In this document: in pieces, positions 57,074 to 64,000 of the stretch | Layout: every line of letters starts with the position of its first letter | How positions within the stretch are numbered: the stretch's first letter is position 1 | NCBI RefSeq assembly: GCF_002803155.1 | Contig: NZ_NNBP01000025.1 | Coordinates: 62,001-126,000, forward strand | Length of the DNA: 64,000 nucleotides | Direction of reading: 5' to 3' | DNA from: Streptomyces sp. CB02959 | Lineage (GTDB): Bacteria; Actinomycetota; Actinomycetes; Streptomycetales; Streptomycetaceae | Translations under genes and position numbers: made by a program | Notes under the pieces: model-generated | Seen by the model: only the letters and a program-made list of their open reading frames with translations | Databases searched by the model: none | What the model was told of the DNA's origin: nothing

Positions 57074-58435
57074 ATGGACCGCCGCATTTTCGGGCTGGAG
57101 AACGAGTACGGCGTCACGTGCACGTTCAGGGGACAGCGCCGACTGTCACCTGACGAAGTGGCTCGGTACCTCTTCCGCCGTGTCGTGTCATGGGGCCGCA
57201 GCAGCAACGTCTTCCTGCGGAACGGCGCCCGCCTGTACTTGGACGTGGGTTCACACCCGGAATACGCAACTCCCGAGTGCGACAACGTGACCGAGCTGGT
57301 CACCCACGACAAGGCCGGCGAACGCATTCTCGAAGGTCTGCTCGTCGACGCCGAACGCCGCCTGCACGAGGAGGGAATCGCGGGCGACGTCTATCTCTTC
57401 AAGAACAACACCGATTCGGCGGGAAACTCCTACGGTTGCCACGAGAACTATCTGGTGGCCCGTCATGGGGAGTTCTCCCGGCTCGCGGACATCCTCATTC
57501 CGTTCCTCGTCACCCGGCAGCTGTTGTGCGGTGCCGGCAAGGTGCTGCAGACGCCGCGCGGCGCGGTTTACTGCGTCAGCCAGCGCGCCGAGCACATCTG
57601 GGAGGGCGTCTCCTCGGCGACCACCCGCTCCCGGCCGATCATCAACACCCGGGACGAACCGCACGCGGACGCCGAGCGCTACCGCCGGCTGCACGTCATC
57701 GTCGGCGACTCGAACATGTCCGAGACCACGATGATGCTCAAGGTCGGGGCCACGGACCTGGTGCTGCGGATGATCGAGGCGGGCACCGTCATGCGCGATC
57801 TGACGCTGGAGAACCCGATCCGGGCGATCCGTGAGGTCAGTCACGACACCACCGGTCAGCGCAAGGTGCGGCTGGCCAGCGGTCGTGAGGCGTCCGCCCT
57901 CGAAGTGCAGCAGGAGTACTACGAGAAGGCCGTCGATTTCTGCGACCGCCGCGGAATTCGCACGGGCACCGTCGAACGCGTCCTGGAGTTGTGGGGCCGC
58001 ACCCTCGAAGCCGTCCGTGACCAGGAGCTGGACCGTATCGCGACCGAGATCGACTGGGTGATGAAACATCAGCTCATCGAGCGGTACCGCGCAAAGCACA
58101 ACCTCAGCATGTCCCACCCGCGTGTGGCGCAGATAGACCTCGCGTATCACGACATCCACCGCCGCCGGGGTCTTTACTACCTCCTGGAGCGGAAGGGCCA
58201 GGCGGCACGGATCTGTAACGACTTGAAGATCTTCGAGGGCAAGTCGGTTCCGCCGCAGACCACGCGTGCGCGGTTGCGTGGCGACTTCATTCGCCGGGCT
58301 CAGGAGCAGCGCCGTGATTTCACGGTCGACTGGGTGCATCTGAAGCTCAATGACCAGGCGCAGCGCACGGTGCTGTGCAAGGACCCGTTCCGTTCCGTCG
58401 ACGACCGGGTGGAGAAGCTGATCGCCGGGATGTGA
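57074..58435 (+). CDS. pafA: Pup-protein ligase
   Basis: A 453-residue glutamine-synthetase-like ligase that phosphorylates the terminal Glu of Pup and joins it to substrate lysines. It opens RRIFGLENEYGVTCTFRGQR (nucleotide-binding Glu in GLENEYG). LFKNNTDSAGNSYGCHENYL and RPIINTRDEPHADAERYRRL are shared with Dop, and the Dop-specific loop is absent. The C-terminal 70-residue domain (WVHLKLNDQAQRTVLCKDPF) is the small domain that engages substrate. Full length. Confidence 0.96.
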   Translation: MDRRIFGLENEYGVTCTFRGQRRLSPDEVARYLFRRVVSWGRSSNVFLRNGARLYLDVGSHPEYATPECDNVTELVTHDKAGERILEGLLVDAERRLHEEGIAGDVYLFKNNTDSAGNSYGCHENYLVARHGEFSRLADILIPFLVTRQLLCGAGKVLQTPRGAVYCVSQRAEHIWEGVSSATTRSRPIINTRDEPHADAERYRRLHVIVGDSNMSETTMMLKVGATDLVLRMIEAGTVMRDLTLENPIRAIREVSHDTTGQRKVRLASGREASALEVQQEYYEKAVDFCDRRGIRTGTVERVLELWGRTLEAVRDQELDRIATEIDWVMKHQLIERYRAKHNLSMSHPRVAQIDLAYHDIHRRRGLYYLLERKGQAARICNDLKIFEGKSVPPQTTRARLRGDFIRRAQEQRRDFTVDWVHLKLNDQAQRTVLCKDPFRSVDDRVEKLIAGM

Positions 58436-58588
58436 CGCCAGGAAATCGCAGGGGTGCGCCGGGAGCATGAATGCTCTCGGCGCATTGCCGTGCAGCGGTG
58501 GGCTGCTGTGTTAACAGGAAGCGGTCACAGCGACAGGTCGTAGAGTGGCGGGCATTGCCCATCTTCCCCACGAGCCCGAGTTGGACAG

Positions 58589-59605
58589 ATGCTGAATTCT
58601 CCCGGGGGGCGCTTCCCCCGTCCGTTCGCCACGCACGCCCGTCGCGCCGCCGCTGCCGCGCTGGCGGTGCCCGTTCTGCTCCTCACCGCAGCCTGCGGGT
58701 CCGATGACGGCAAGACCTCCGACGCCGCGGTGGCCAAGGTGACCGGCCAGCCCGGTGCGAAGCCCACGATCTCCGTGCCCAAGGACGCCAAGCCGGCCGA
58801 CAAGGTCGTCACCAAGACCGTGGTCGAGGGCAAGGGCGCGGTCGTCAAGAAGGGCGACCTGGTCCGCCTGGACTTCACCGCGCAGACCATGAAGGGCCAG
58901 AACCTGGGCAGCAGCTGGACGCCGCAGCCGGGCGCCAAGCCGGGTGCGGCACGCAGCCAGGTCGTCACCGAGGTCACCGACCAGATGACGCAGCAGATGC
59001 TGCCGCCGAAGGTGCTGACCGCCGCGGCCGGGCAGAAGGTCGGCAGCCGGTTCGAGGTCGAGGGCACCGCCAAGGCGCTGATCGGCGAGGGCCTCAACCC
59101 GCAGTCGGGGATCAAGCCGGAGGACGGCCTGGTCTGGGTCGTCGACGTGGTCGGCGCACAGAAGGTCGACAAGAAGGCGAAGGCCGAGGGCACCCAGGCG
59201 GCGCCGGAGAGCGGGATGCCGGAGGTGAAGGCCGCGGACGACAAGGCCGCGACGATCACCATCCCCGAGGGGGAGAAGGCGCCCACCAACCTCAAGCAGC
59301 AGGTGCTGATCAAGGGCAAGGGCCCGGAGGTGAAGGCCGGTGACGGCCTGATCGCCCAGTACACCGGCGTGAAGTGGGAGGACGGGAAGAAGTTCGACTC
59401 GTCGTGGGACCACGGTGGGGCGACGGCCTTCCAGATCGGCACCGGGCAGGTCGTCCAGGGCTGGGACCAGGCACTGGTCGGCAAGCACGTCGGGGACCGG
59501 GTGGAGATCGTGATCCCGCCGAAGCTGGGCTACGGCGCCAGCCCGCAGCACGAGCTGGCGAAGAACACCCTGGTCTTCGTGGTGGACATCGTCGGCACGG
59601 TCTGA
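58589..59605 (+). CDS. FKBP-type peptidyl-prolyl isomerase lipoprotein
   Basis: A 338-residue exported isomerase. The signal peptide ends LLLTAACGS, a lipobox, so it is membrane-anchored outside the cell. The first FKBP-like domain (about 65-190) looks degenerate, lacking the FD/SW active-site pattern except GSSW. The second (about 225-338) is canonical: GDGLIAQYTGVKWEDGKKFD, SSWDHGGATAFQIGTGQVVQ and GWDQALVGKHVGDRVEIVIP. It may help fold Tat- or Sec-exported proteins. It is followed by a cytosolic FKBP, 68 bases away. Confidence 0.92.
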   Translation: MLNSPGGRFPRPFATHARRAAAAALAVPVLLLTAACGSDDGKTSDAAVAKVTGQPGAKPTISVPKDAKPADKVVTKTVVEGKGAVVKKGDLVRLDFTAQTMKGQNLGSSWTPQPGAKPGAARSQVVTEVTDQMTQQMLPPKVLTAAAGQKVGSRFEVEGTAKALIGEGLNPQSGIKPEDGLVWVVDVVGAQKVDKKAKAEGTQAAPESGMPEVKAADDKAATITIPEGEKAPTNLKQQVLIKGKGPEVKAGDGLIAQYTGVKWEDGKKFDSSWDHGGATAFQIGTGQVVQGWDQALVGKHVGDRVEIVIPPKLGYGASPQHELAKNTLVFVVDIVGTV

Positions 59606-59673
59606 CCGGACGGTCTTCGGGATCTGCAAGACTGGCCCGGTAATCGAAAAGATTCGCAGGTAGGAGCACATAC

Positions 59674-60048
59674 GTGAACATCGACAAGCCCGAGATCGAC
59701 TTCCCTGAGGGCCCGGCTCCCACCGACCTGGAGATCGTGGACCTGTGGGAGGGCGACGGGCCGGTCGCCAAGGCCGGGGACATGGTCTCCGTGCACTACG
59801 TCGGCGTCTCCTTCACCAGTGGTGAGGAGTTCGACGCCAGCTGGAACCGAGGCAAGCCGCTCCAGTTCCAGCTGGGCGCCGGCCAGGTCATCCAGGGTTG
59901 GGACAAGGGCGTGCAGGGCATGAAGGTGGGCGGCCGGCGCCGGCTGACCATTCCGCCGCACCTCGCCTACGGTGAGCGCGGTGCCGGCGGTGGCGTGATC
60001 GCCCCCAACGAGACGCTGATCTTCGTCTGCGACCTGGTCTCCGTCTGA
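59674..60048 (+). CDS. Cytosolic FKBP-type peptidyl-prolyl isomerase
   Basis: A 124-residue single-domain FKBP: MVSVHYVGVSFTSGEEFDAS, WNRGKPLQFQLGAGQVIQGW and RRRLTIPPHLAYGERGAGGG. All aromatic pocket residues (Tyr, Phe-Asp, Trp, Tyr) are visible. GTG start with TAGGAGC upstream. A likely duplicate of the second domain of the lipoprotein gene before it. Folding catalyst; the natural partner is unknown. Confidence 0.94.
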   Translation: MNIDKPEIDFPEGPAPTDLEIVDLWEGDGPVAKAGDMVSVHYVGVSFTSGEEFDASWNRGKPLQFQLGAGQVIQGWDKGVQGMKVGGRRRLTIPPHLAYGERGAGGGVIAPNETLIFVCDLVSV

Positions 60049-60063
60049 GACCCGTCCGGCGTT

Positions 60064-60097
60064 CCGAGGGCCCATGCTTGATGGCATGGGCCCTCGG
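60064..60097 (+). terminator. Terminator after the FKBP pair
   Basis: CCGAGGGCCCATGC (60064-60077) and its exact inverse (60084-60097) form a 14-bp stem with a 6-base loop followed by CTTTGC. Confidence 0.85.
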
Positions 60098-60159
60098 CTT
60101 TGCCGTAGGCACCCAGGGCGGTACGGTCACCCGTTGGGAGCTAACAAGAGAGGGCGTCG

Positions 60160-61170
60160 ATGGCGATTGCCAAGGCTGAGCGGCTGATGAATCTGGCGCT
60201 GTGCCTGCTGGGGACGCGACGCCCGCTGACCAAGCACGAGCTGCGGTCGTCCATCGAGGCCTACGTCGAAGCCTTCGGGCCGGGCACGGGAGCGGGCTTC
60301 GGGGCGGGGCACTCCGCCGGCGACGAGTCCTTCAACCGGATGTTCGAGCGGGACAAGGACGATCTGCGCGAGCTGGGCCTGGTCATCGAGACCGTGGACG
60401 GCATCGACGGCGAGGTCGGCTACCTCGCCCGCCGCGACAGCAACCGGCTGCCCCCGATCACCCTGGACGCCGAGGAGTCCGCGGCCCTCGGGCTCGCGGC
60501 CAAGGTCTGGCAGCAGGCCCGGCTGGCCGGCGCGGCCAGCGGTGCGCTGCAGAAGCTGCGGGCGGCCGGGATGCCGCTGGCCGGGGAGCCGGACGAGGAG
60601 GACGCCGGGCAGCCGCACAGCGCGCTGGAACCCCGGATCCCCACCCACGAGGCGGCCTTCGAACCGCTGATGCTGGCCTGCCGGGACCGTCGTCCGGTCG
60701 TCTTCGACTACCGCAAGTCCAATGCGGCACGGCCCGAGCAGCGGCACCTCGAACCGTGGATCCTGGAGTGCTGGCGCGGCCACTGGTACGTGGCCGGCTG
60801 GGACCGGGACCGCAGTGCCGAGCGGGTCTTCCGGCTCTCCCGGATCACCGGCAAGGTCCGTTCCCGGCAGGGGAAGTTCACCGCACCGGTGCCCGACCAC
60901 GTCACCGTCCGCGAGACCGTCGAGCGCTGGGCGGGGGAGACCGCCACCGGCACCGCCCGGATCAGGCTCCGCGCCGGGCACGGCTATCCGCTGCGGGCCC
61001 GCGCCCTGGCCGTCCACGCGGTGGACGGCGACTGGGACGAGCTGGAGATCCCCTACGGGCACGGACTCGACGCCTGGCTGGTGGAGTTCGGGCCCGATGC
61101 GGTCGTACTGGAGCCGGCGGAGCTGCGGGCCGAGGTCATCGACCGGCTGCGCGCGGTGGCCAAGGGCTGA
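60160..61170 (+). CDS. pafB: WYL-domain transcriptional regulator PafB
   Basis: A 336-residue protein with an N-terminal winged helix (AERLMNLALCLLGTRRPLTK; FNRMFERDKDDLRELGLVIE) and a WYL domain (VVFDYRKSN... LEPWILECWRGHWYVAGWDR). PafB and PafC form the activator of the mycobacterial DNA-damage response and are encoded next to the Pup genes. ATG at 60160, preceded by AGAGGGCG. It ends 14 bases before pafC. Confidence 0.93.
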   Translation: MAIAKAERLMNLALCLLGTRRPLTKHELRSSIEAYVEAFGPGTGAGFGAGHSAGDESFNRMFERDKDDLRELGLVIETVDGIDGEVGYLARRDSNRLPPITLDAEESAALGLAAKVWQQARLAGAASGALQKLRAAGMPLAGEPDEEDAGQPHSALEPRIPTHEAAFEPLMLACRDRRPVVFDYRKSNAARPEQRHLEPWILECWRGHWYVAGWDRDRSAERVFRLSRITGKVRSRQGKFTAPVPDHVTVRETVERWAGETATGTARIRLRAGHGYPLRARALAVHAVDGDWDELEIPYGHGLDAWLVEFGPDAVVLEPAELRAEVIDRLRAVAKG

Positions 61171-61184
61171 GAGGGGACAGGACC

Positions 61185-62135
61185 ATGGCTGCGAACGCGA
61201 TCGACCAGACCCGCCGGATGCTGTCGCTGGTGACGTATCTGCGCGAGCGCCCCGGCGCCCGCGTCGGCGACGTCGCGCGCGCCTTCGGCATCACCGAGGA
61301 CGAGCTGATCGCCGACCTCGACGTGCTGCCGATGTGCGGGACGAGCTTCCGCGGCGGCGACCTGATGGACATCGACACCGACGGCGACCGGATCTGGTGG
61401 CACAACCCCGACGACGTCGCCGAGCCGCTCCGGCTGGCCGCCGACGAGGCCACCGCGCTGCTGGTCGCGGCCCGTGCGGTGGCCACCCTCCCGGGGCTGC
61501 GCGAGGGCGACCGGCAGGCACTGCTGCGGGCCACCGCCAAGCTGGAGGCGGCGGCCGGGGAGGCGGCCGGGGCCAGTTCCCGGCTGTCGGTGACCTTCGA
61601 GTCCGAGGGCGGGGTCTTCGCCGACGTGGACCGCGCCATCGCCGAGCGGCGCCGGCTGTGGCTGCGCTACTACTCCCCGGCCCGCGACGAGCTGACCGAG
61701 CGCGAGGTGGACCCGATCCGGCTCTTCGCCGTCGGCCACACCTATATGGAGGCGTGGTGCCGGCTCTCCGAGGCCCGGCGCACCTTCCGGCTCGACCGGG
61801 TCGCCGAGATCAGGCTGCTGGACGCGCCGGCCGACCCGCCGCCGGTCGAGCTGCGCGACCTGTCGGAGGGGCTGGTGCAGCCCGCGGCCGAGGATCCCGA
61901 GGTCGCCGTCGAGGTCGGGCCCGGTGGCCGGTGGGTCGCCGAGTACTACCCGCACGACAGCGCCGAGGAGCTCCCCGACGGGGGGCTGCGGATCACGCTG
62001 CGCACCCCCGACCCGGCGTCGCTGCGGCGGCTGGCGCTCCGGTTGGGCGGGGACGGCCGGATCGTGTCGCCGCCGGCGCTCGCGGCGAGTGCCCGGGAGA
62101 CCGCCCGGCAGGCGCTCGCGGCGTACGGCGAGTGA
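61185..62135 (+). CDS. pafC: WYL-domain transcriptional regulator PafC
   Basis: A 316-residue paralogue of PafB. The winged helix is RRMLSLVTYLRERPGARVGD with VARAFGITEDELIADLDVLP, and the WYL domain is RRRLWLRYYSPARDELTERE with VDPIRLFAVGHTYMEAWCRL. ATG at 61185 follows GGGGACAGGACC. The gene is probably co-transcribed with pafB, with which it forms a heterodimer. No target site can be read here. Confidence 0.93.
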   Translation: MAANAIDQTRRMLSLVTYLRERPGARVGDVARAFGITEDELIADLDVLPMCGTSFRGGDLMDIDTDGDRIWWHNPDDVAEPLRLAADEATALLVAARAVATLPGLREGDRQALLRATAKLEAAAGEAAGASSRLSVTFESEGGVFADVDRAIAERRRLWLRYYSPARDELTEREVDPIRLFAVGHTYMEAWCRLSEARRTFRLDRVAEIRLLDAPADPPPVELRDLSEGLVQPAAEDPEVAVEVGPGGRWVAEYYPHDSAEELPDGGLRITLRTPDPASLRRLALRLGGDGRIVSPPALAASARETARQALAAYGE

Positions 62136-62136
62136 G

Positions 62137-62163
62137 GCCGGCCCGCCCCGGAGGCGGGCCGGC
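62137..62163 (+). terminator. Hairpin after pafC
   Basis: GCCGGCCCGCC and its exact inverse form an 11-bp stem around CCGGA. It starts just after the pafC stop, so the following small gene probably has its own promoter or is attenuated. Confidence 0.7.
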
Positions 62164-62195
62164 GCACCGATGACCGTAGGAGGAGGCAGCGAAGG

Positions 62196-62456
62196 ATGAC
62201 GACCACGATGGTGACGACCACTCTGGCGGGCATGACCGCTCCGGTGCTCTTCAAGGCGGCCTGCCCGGAGTGCCGAGGGCGTTTCGAACTGGCCTCGGAC
62301 GCCTTCCGGCTGGCGATCGGTGGCAGCCGCCGCACCACCTTCTACTCCTTCACCTGCCCCGAGTGCGACCGGGCGGTGCGCAGGCCGGCCGGGGAGCGGA
62401 TCGTGGAGCTGCTCACCGGCGGCGGGGTGCGCACGCTGCGGCTGCACACCGGCTGA
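62196..62456 (+). CDS. Small zinc-ribbon protein
   Basis: An 86-residue protein with two CPEC motifs: FKAACPECRGRFELAS (about residue 23) and YSFTCPECDRAVRRPAG (about 54), 28 residues between them, fitting a zinc ribbon. The C-terminal LLTGGGVRTLRLHTG could be a short helix and strand. GGAGGAGG precedes the ATG. I do not know a named family for it. The location between the pafBC regulators and tat genes seems conserved in Streptomyces. Confidence 0.75.
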   Translation: MTTTMVTTTLAGMTAPVLFKAACPECRGRFELASDAFRLAIGGSRRTTFYSFTCPECDRAVRRPAGERIVELLTGGGVRTLRLHTG

Positions 62457-62482
62457 CCGGGACGAACGGATAGGCTCGCGGC

Positions 62483-62692
62483 ATGCTCTGGCCCATGATC
62501 GCTGTCGCCCTCGGGTTCCTGGGGATCGCCGTCCTCGGCGTCCTCGCCGTCCGCGTCTTCGCGGAGGTGCGGCGGCTCGCCCGGGAGGTCGGTACGGCGA
62601 CCGAGCGGATCCAGCGAGCCACGGAGGACCTGGAGCGGGCCGCGGTGCCGCTCGCCTCCCGGATGCACGACCTGGGACGCGAACGGACCTGA
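62483..62692 (+). CDS. Small single-pass membrane protein
   Basis: A 69-residue protein. Residues 1-25 are a membrane helix (MLWPMIAVALGFLGIAVLGV) and residues 27-69 are a charged amphipathic helix (RRLAREVGTATERIQRATED). The layout recalls DUF948-type small membrane proteins. It starts 27 bases after the zinc-ribbon gene, so the two probably form an operon, and lies about 210 bases before tatA, whose topology is similar. Function unknown. Confidence 0.65.
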   Translation: MLWPMIAVALGFLGIAVLGVLAVRVFAEVRRLAREVGTATERIQRATEDLERAAVPLASRMHDLGRERT

Positions 62693-62900
62693 GCGCGGTC
62701 GCACCCTGCTGTCCCGTGCCCCCGGCAGGTAGGCTGCTGAGCAGTTCAGACCGTGCGGTGGTGCGGGCAATCCGGAGTATGCACGGGGATTGCCGGACGT
62801 TCACCGCCGAACGTTACGATCGAGGGACCACCAGGACGCCAGTCCGACCCCATCGGCAGGCACCACAGGAGACGCCGCCCCGGCGAGAAGGTAGTCGCAC

Positions 62901-63200
62901 ATGCTAGCCAACCTGAGGCTCCCCGAGATTCTGCTGATCATCGCCGTGATCTTTCTGCTGTTCGGCGCCAAGAAGCTCCCGGACATGGCGCGTTCGCTCG
63001 GCAAGTCGGCCCGCATCCTCAAGAGCGAGGCCAAGGCGATGAAGAAGGAGGGCGAGGCGGAGCGGTCGGCTGACGGCGGCACCGCGGCGCAGTCTCCGGC
63101 CGACGCCGCCCAGCAGGCGCCTCGTACGATTCAGGCTTCGCCCGGTGACGTGGCGAGCTCGCGCCCCGTGGCCGAGCCGAACCGCACCACCCAGAGCTGA
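62901..63200 (+). CDS. tatA: Sec-independent translocase subunit TatA
   Basis: A 99-residue TatA: LRLPEILLIIAVIFLLFGAK is the short membrane helix, KKLPDMARSLGKSARILKSE is the amphipathic helix with the FGxxKLP hinge, and residues 50-99 are a polar tail. TatA multimers form the transport pore for folded twin-arginine proteins. ATG at 62901, 63 bases upstream of the tatC start region. Confidence 0.95.
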   Translation: MLANLRLPEILLIIAVIFLLFGAKKLPDMARSLGKSARILKSEAKAMKKEGEAERSADGGTAAQSPADAAQQAPRTIQASPGDVASSRPVAEPNRTTQS

Positions 63201-63263
63201 CCGAGCCGATCCCGGCCGTGCCGACACCGTCGGTGCGGCTGACGTACGAGACGAGGAAGTGGG

Positions 63264-64000
63264 TTGCCCAAGTCTGCCCGCAAGCAGCAGATGGACCCCG
63301 AGGGGCGGATGCCCCTCGCGGCACACCTGCGTGAGCTGCGCAACCGGCTGCTGAAATCGGTGCTGGCGATCGTCGTGATCACCGCCATCGCCATGTGGCA
63401 GTACGAGCCGATCGCCCACTTCATCACTGGGCCGGTCATCGATGCCGTCGGCTGTCCGAAGGGCGGCTCGCCGACCGCTGGGCGCGCGCACCCGTGCGCG
63501 GAGGTCACCGCCAATGGCCTGCTGGCGCCGTTCACGATCATGCTCAAGCTTTCGCTGACCACGGGGCTGGTCGCCGCCAGCCCGTTCTGGCTCTACCAGC
63601 TCTGGGCGTTCCTCGCACCCGGTCTGCACAAGCACGAGAAGAAGTACGCGCTGAGCTTCGTCGCCGCCGGCGTGCCACTCTTCCTCGGTGGCGCCTACCT
63701 CGCCTACGCCGTGCTGCCGACTACTGCCGGCGCGCTGGTCGGGCTGACGCCCAGCGACTGGGCCAACCTCTTCCCCGCCGACGACTTCTTCGACATCGTC
63801 ACGCGGATGGTGCTGGTCTTCGGCTTCTCCTTCGAGCTGCCGCTGCTGCTGGTGCTGCTCAATTTCGGCGGGGTGCTCACCGGCAAGCGGGTGCTGAGCT
63901 GGTGGCGGTTCATGGTGCTGGGCATCACGATCTTCTCGGCGGTCGCCACCCCGACCGGTGACCCGCTGACCATGTCGCTGCTGGCCGCGCCGATCGTGCT
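63264..64000 (+). CDS. tatC: Sec-independent translocase subunit TatC, 5' part
   Basis: Runs off the right edge (about 246 residues visible). The probable start is TTG at 63264 after GAGGAAG, giving LPKSARKQQMDPEGRMPLAA; the in-frame ATG 63291 is an alternative. HLRELRNRLLKSVLAIVVIT is the TatC N-terminal signature that recognises twin-arginine signals. Several membrane helices follow, with ASPFWLYQLWAFLAPGLHKH and FGFSFELPLLLVLLNFGGVL. TatA-TatC order is usual. Confidence 0.95.
   Translation, partial: MPKSARKQQMDPEGRMPLAAHLRELRNRLLKSVLAIVVITAIAMWQYEPIAHFITGPVIDAVGCPKGGSPTAGRAHPCAEVTANGLLAPFTIMLKLSLTTGLVAASPFWLYQLWAFLAPGLHKHEKKYALSFVAAGVPLFLGGAYLAYAVLPTTAGALVGLTPSDWANLFPADDFFDIVTRMVLVFGFSFELPLLLVLLNFGGVLTGKRVLSWWRFMVLGITIFSAVATPTGDPLTMSLLAAPIV

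Overview
The window is high-GC actinobacterial chromosome and almost certainly Streptomyces. The evidence is short and long chaplins with a sortase signal (aerial hyphae), a mycothiol ligase, a Pup-proteasome locus, a gyl-type glycerol operon and strong third-position GC bias in all recognised genes. From about 9.6 kb to the end, gene order follows what I recall of the conserved core around the chpH-chpC, mshC, gyl, metH, proteasome and tat genes of S. coelicolor (assigned from memory, not by search). The first 9.5 kb looks more like a strain-variable region.

Layout. 0-9.5 kb: partial TetR regulator, DMT permease, an ArsR-like regulator coupled to an MFS pump, a degenerate response regulator, a thioredoxin-like Fe-S protein divergent from a cytochrome P450, an ABC-F ATPase with a structured leader, and a HAD hydrolase. 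9.6-13.3 kb: tRNA-Leu(GAG), an M20 peptidase behind a small upstream ORF, chaplins chpH and chpC, and a DUF5703 protein. 13.3-25.7 kb: a conserved hypothetical, a RecD-like protein that has lost its helicase motifs, an aldo/keto reductase, an F420-type oxidoreductase, a ferritin-like protein, a CorA transporter, then phosphomutase, DUF3090, SCO1664-like kinase fold, mshC and the PAC2 protein parJ. 25.7-29.1 kb: an SDR, FadR-type regulator and LLM oxidoreductase, probably inserted between parJ and the glycerol genes.

29.1-38.9 kb: the glycerol operon gylR-glpF-glpK-glpD reads leftward. A shared 17-bp palindrome lies in front of gylR and glpF, the latter copy over the probable -35 box. Rightward from gylR are metH, with a possible cobalamin-riboswitch core in its leader, and a HAD phosphatase. 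39.2-48.3 kb: two adjacent paralogous solute-binding lipoproteins with no transporter partners, a NarL-type response regulator, a RecB-like nuclease followed by a 72-bp tandem repeat, a site-2 protease, the tRNA methyltransferase trmI, a secreted protein and a small ferredoxin.

48.5-64 kb: the Pup-proteasome locus in order: arc ATPase, dop, pup, a decayed endonuclease VII gene, prcB, prcA, a divergent LacI/MFS pair, pafA, two FKBP isomerases, pafB and pafC, two tiny proteins, tatA and the start of tatC. Dop deamidates the Pup C-terminus, PafA ligates Pup to targets, Arc unfolds them and PrcBA degrades them; PafBC is a WYL-type transcriptional activator. Many gene ends carry strong GC-rich hairpins, several bidirectional between convergent genes. 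I found no CRISPR array, insertion sequence, prophage or replication origin.
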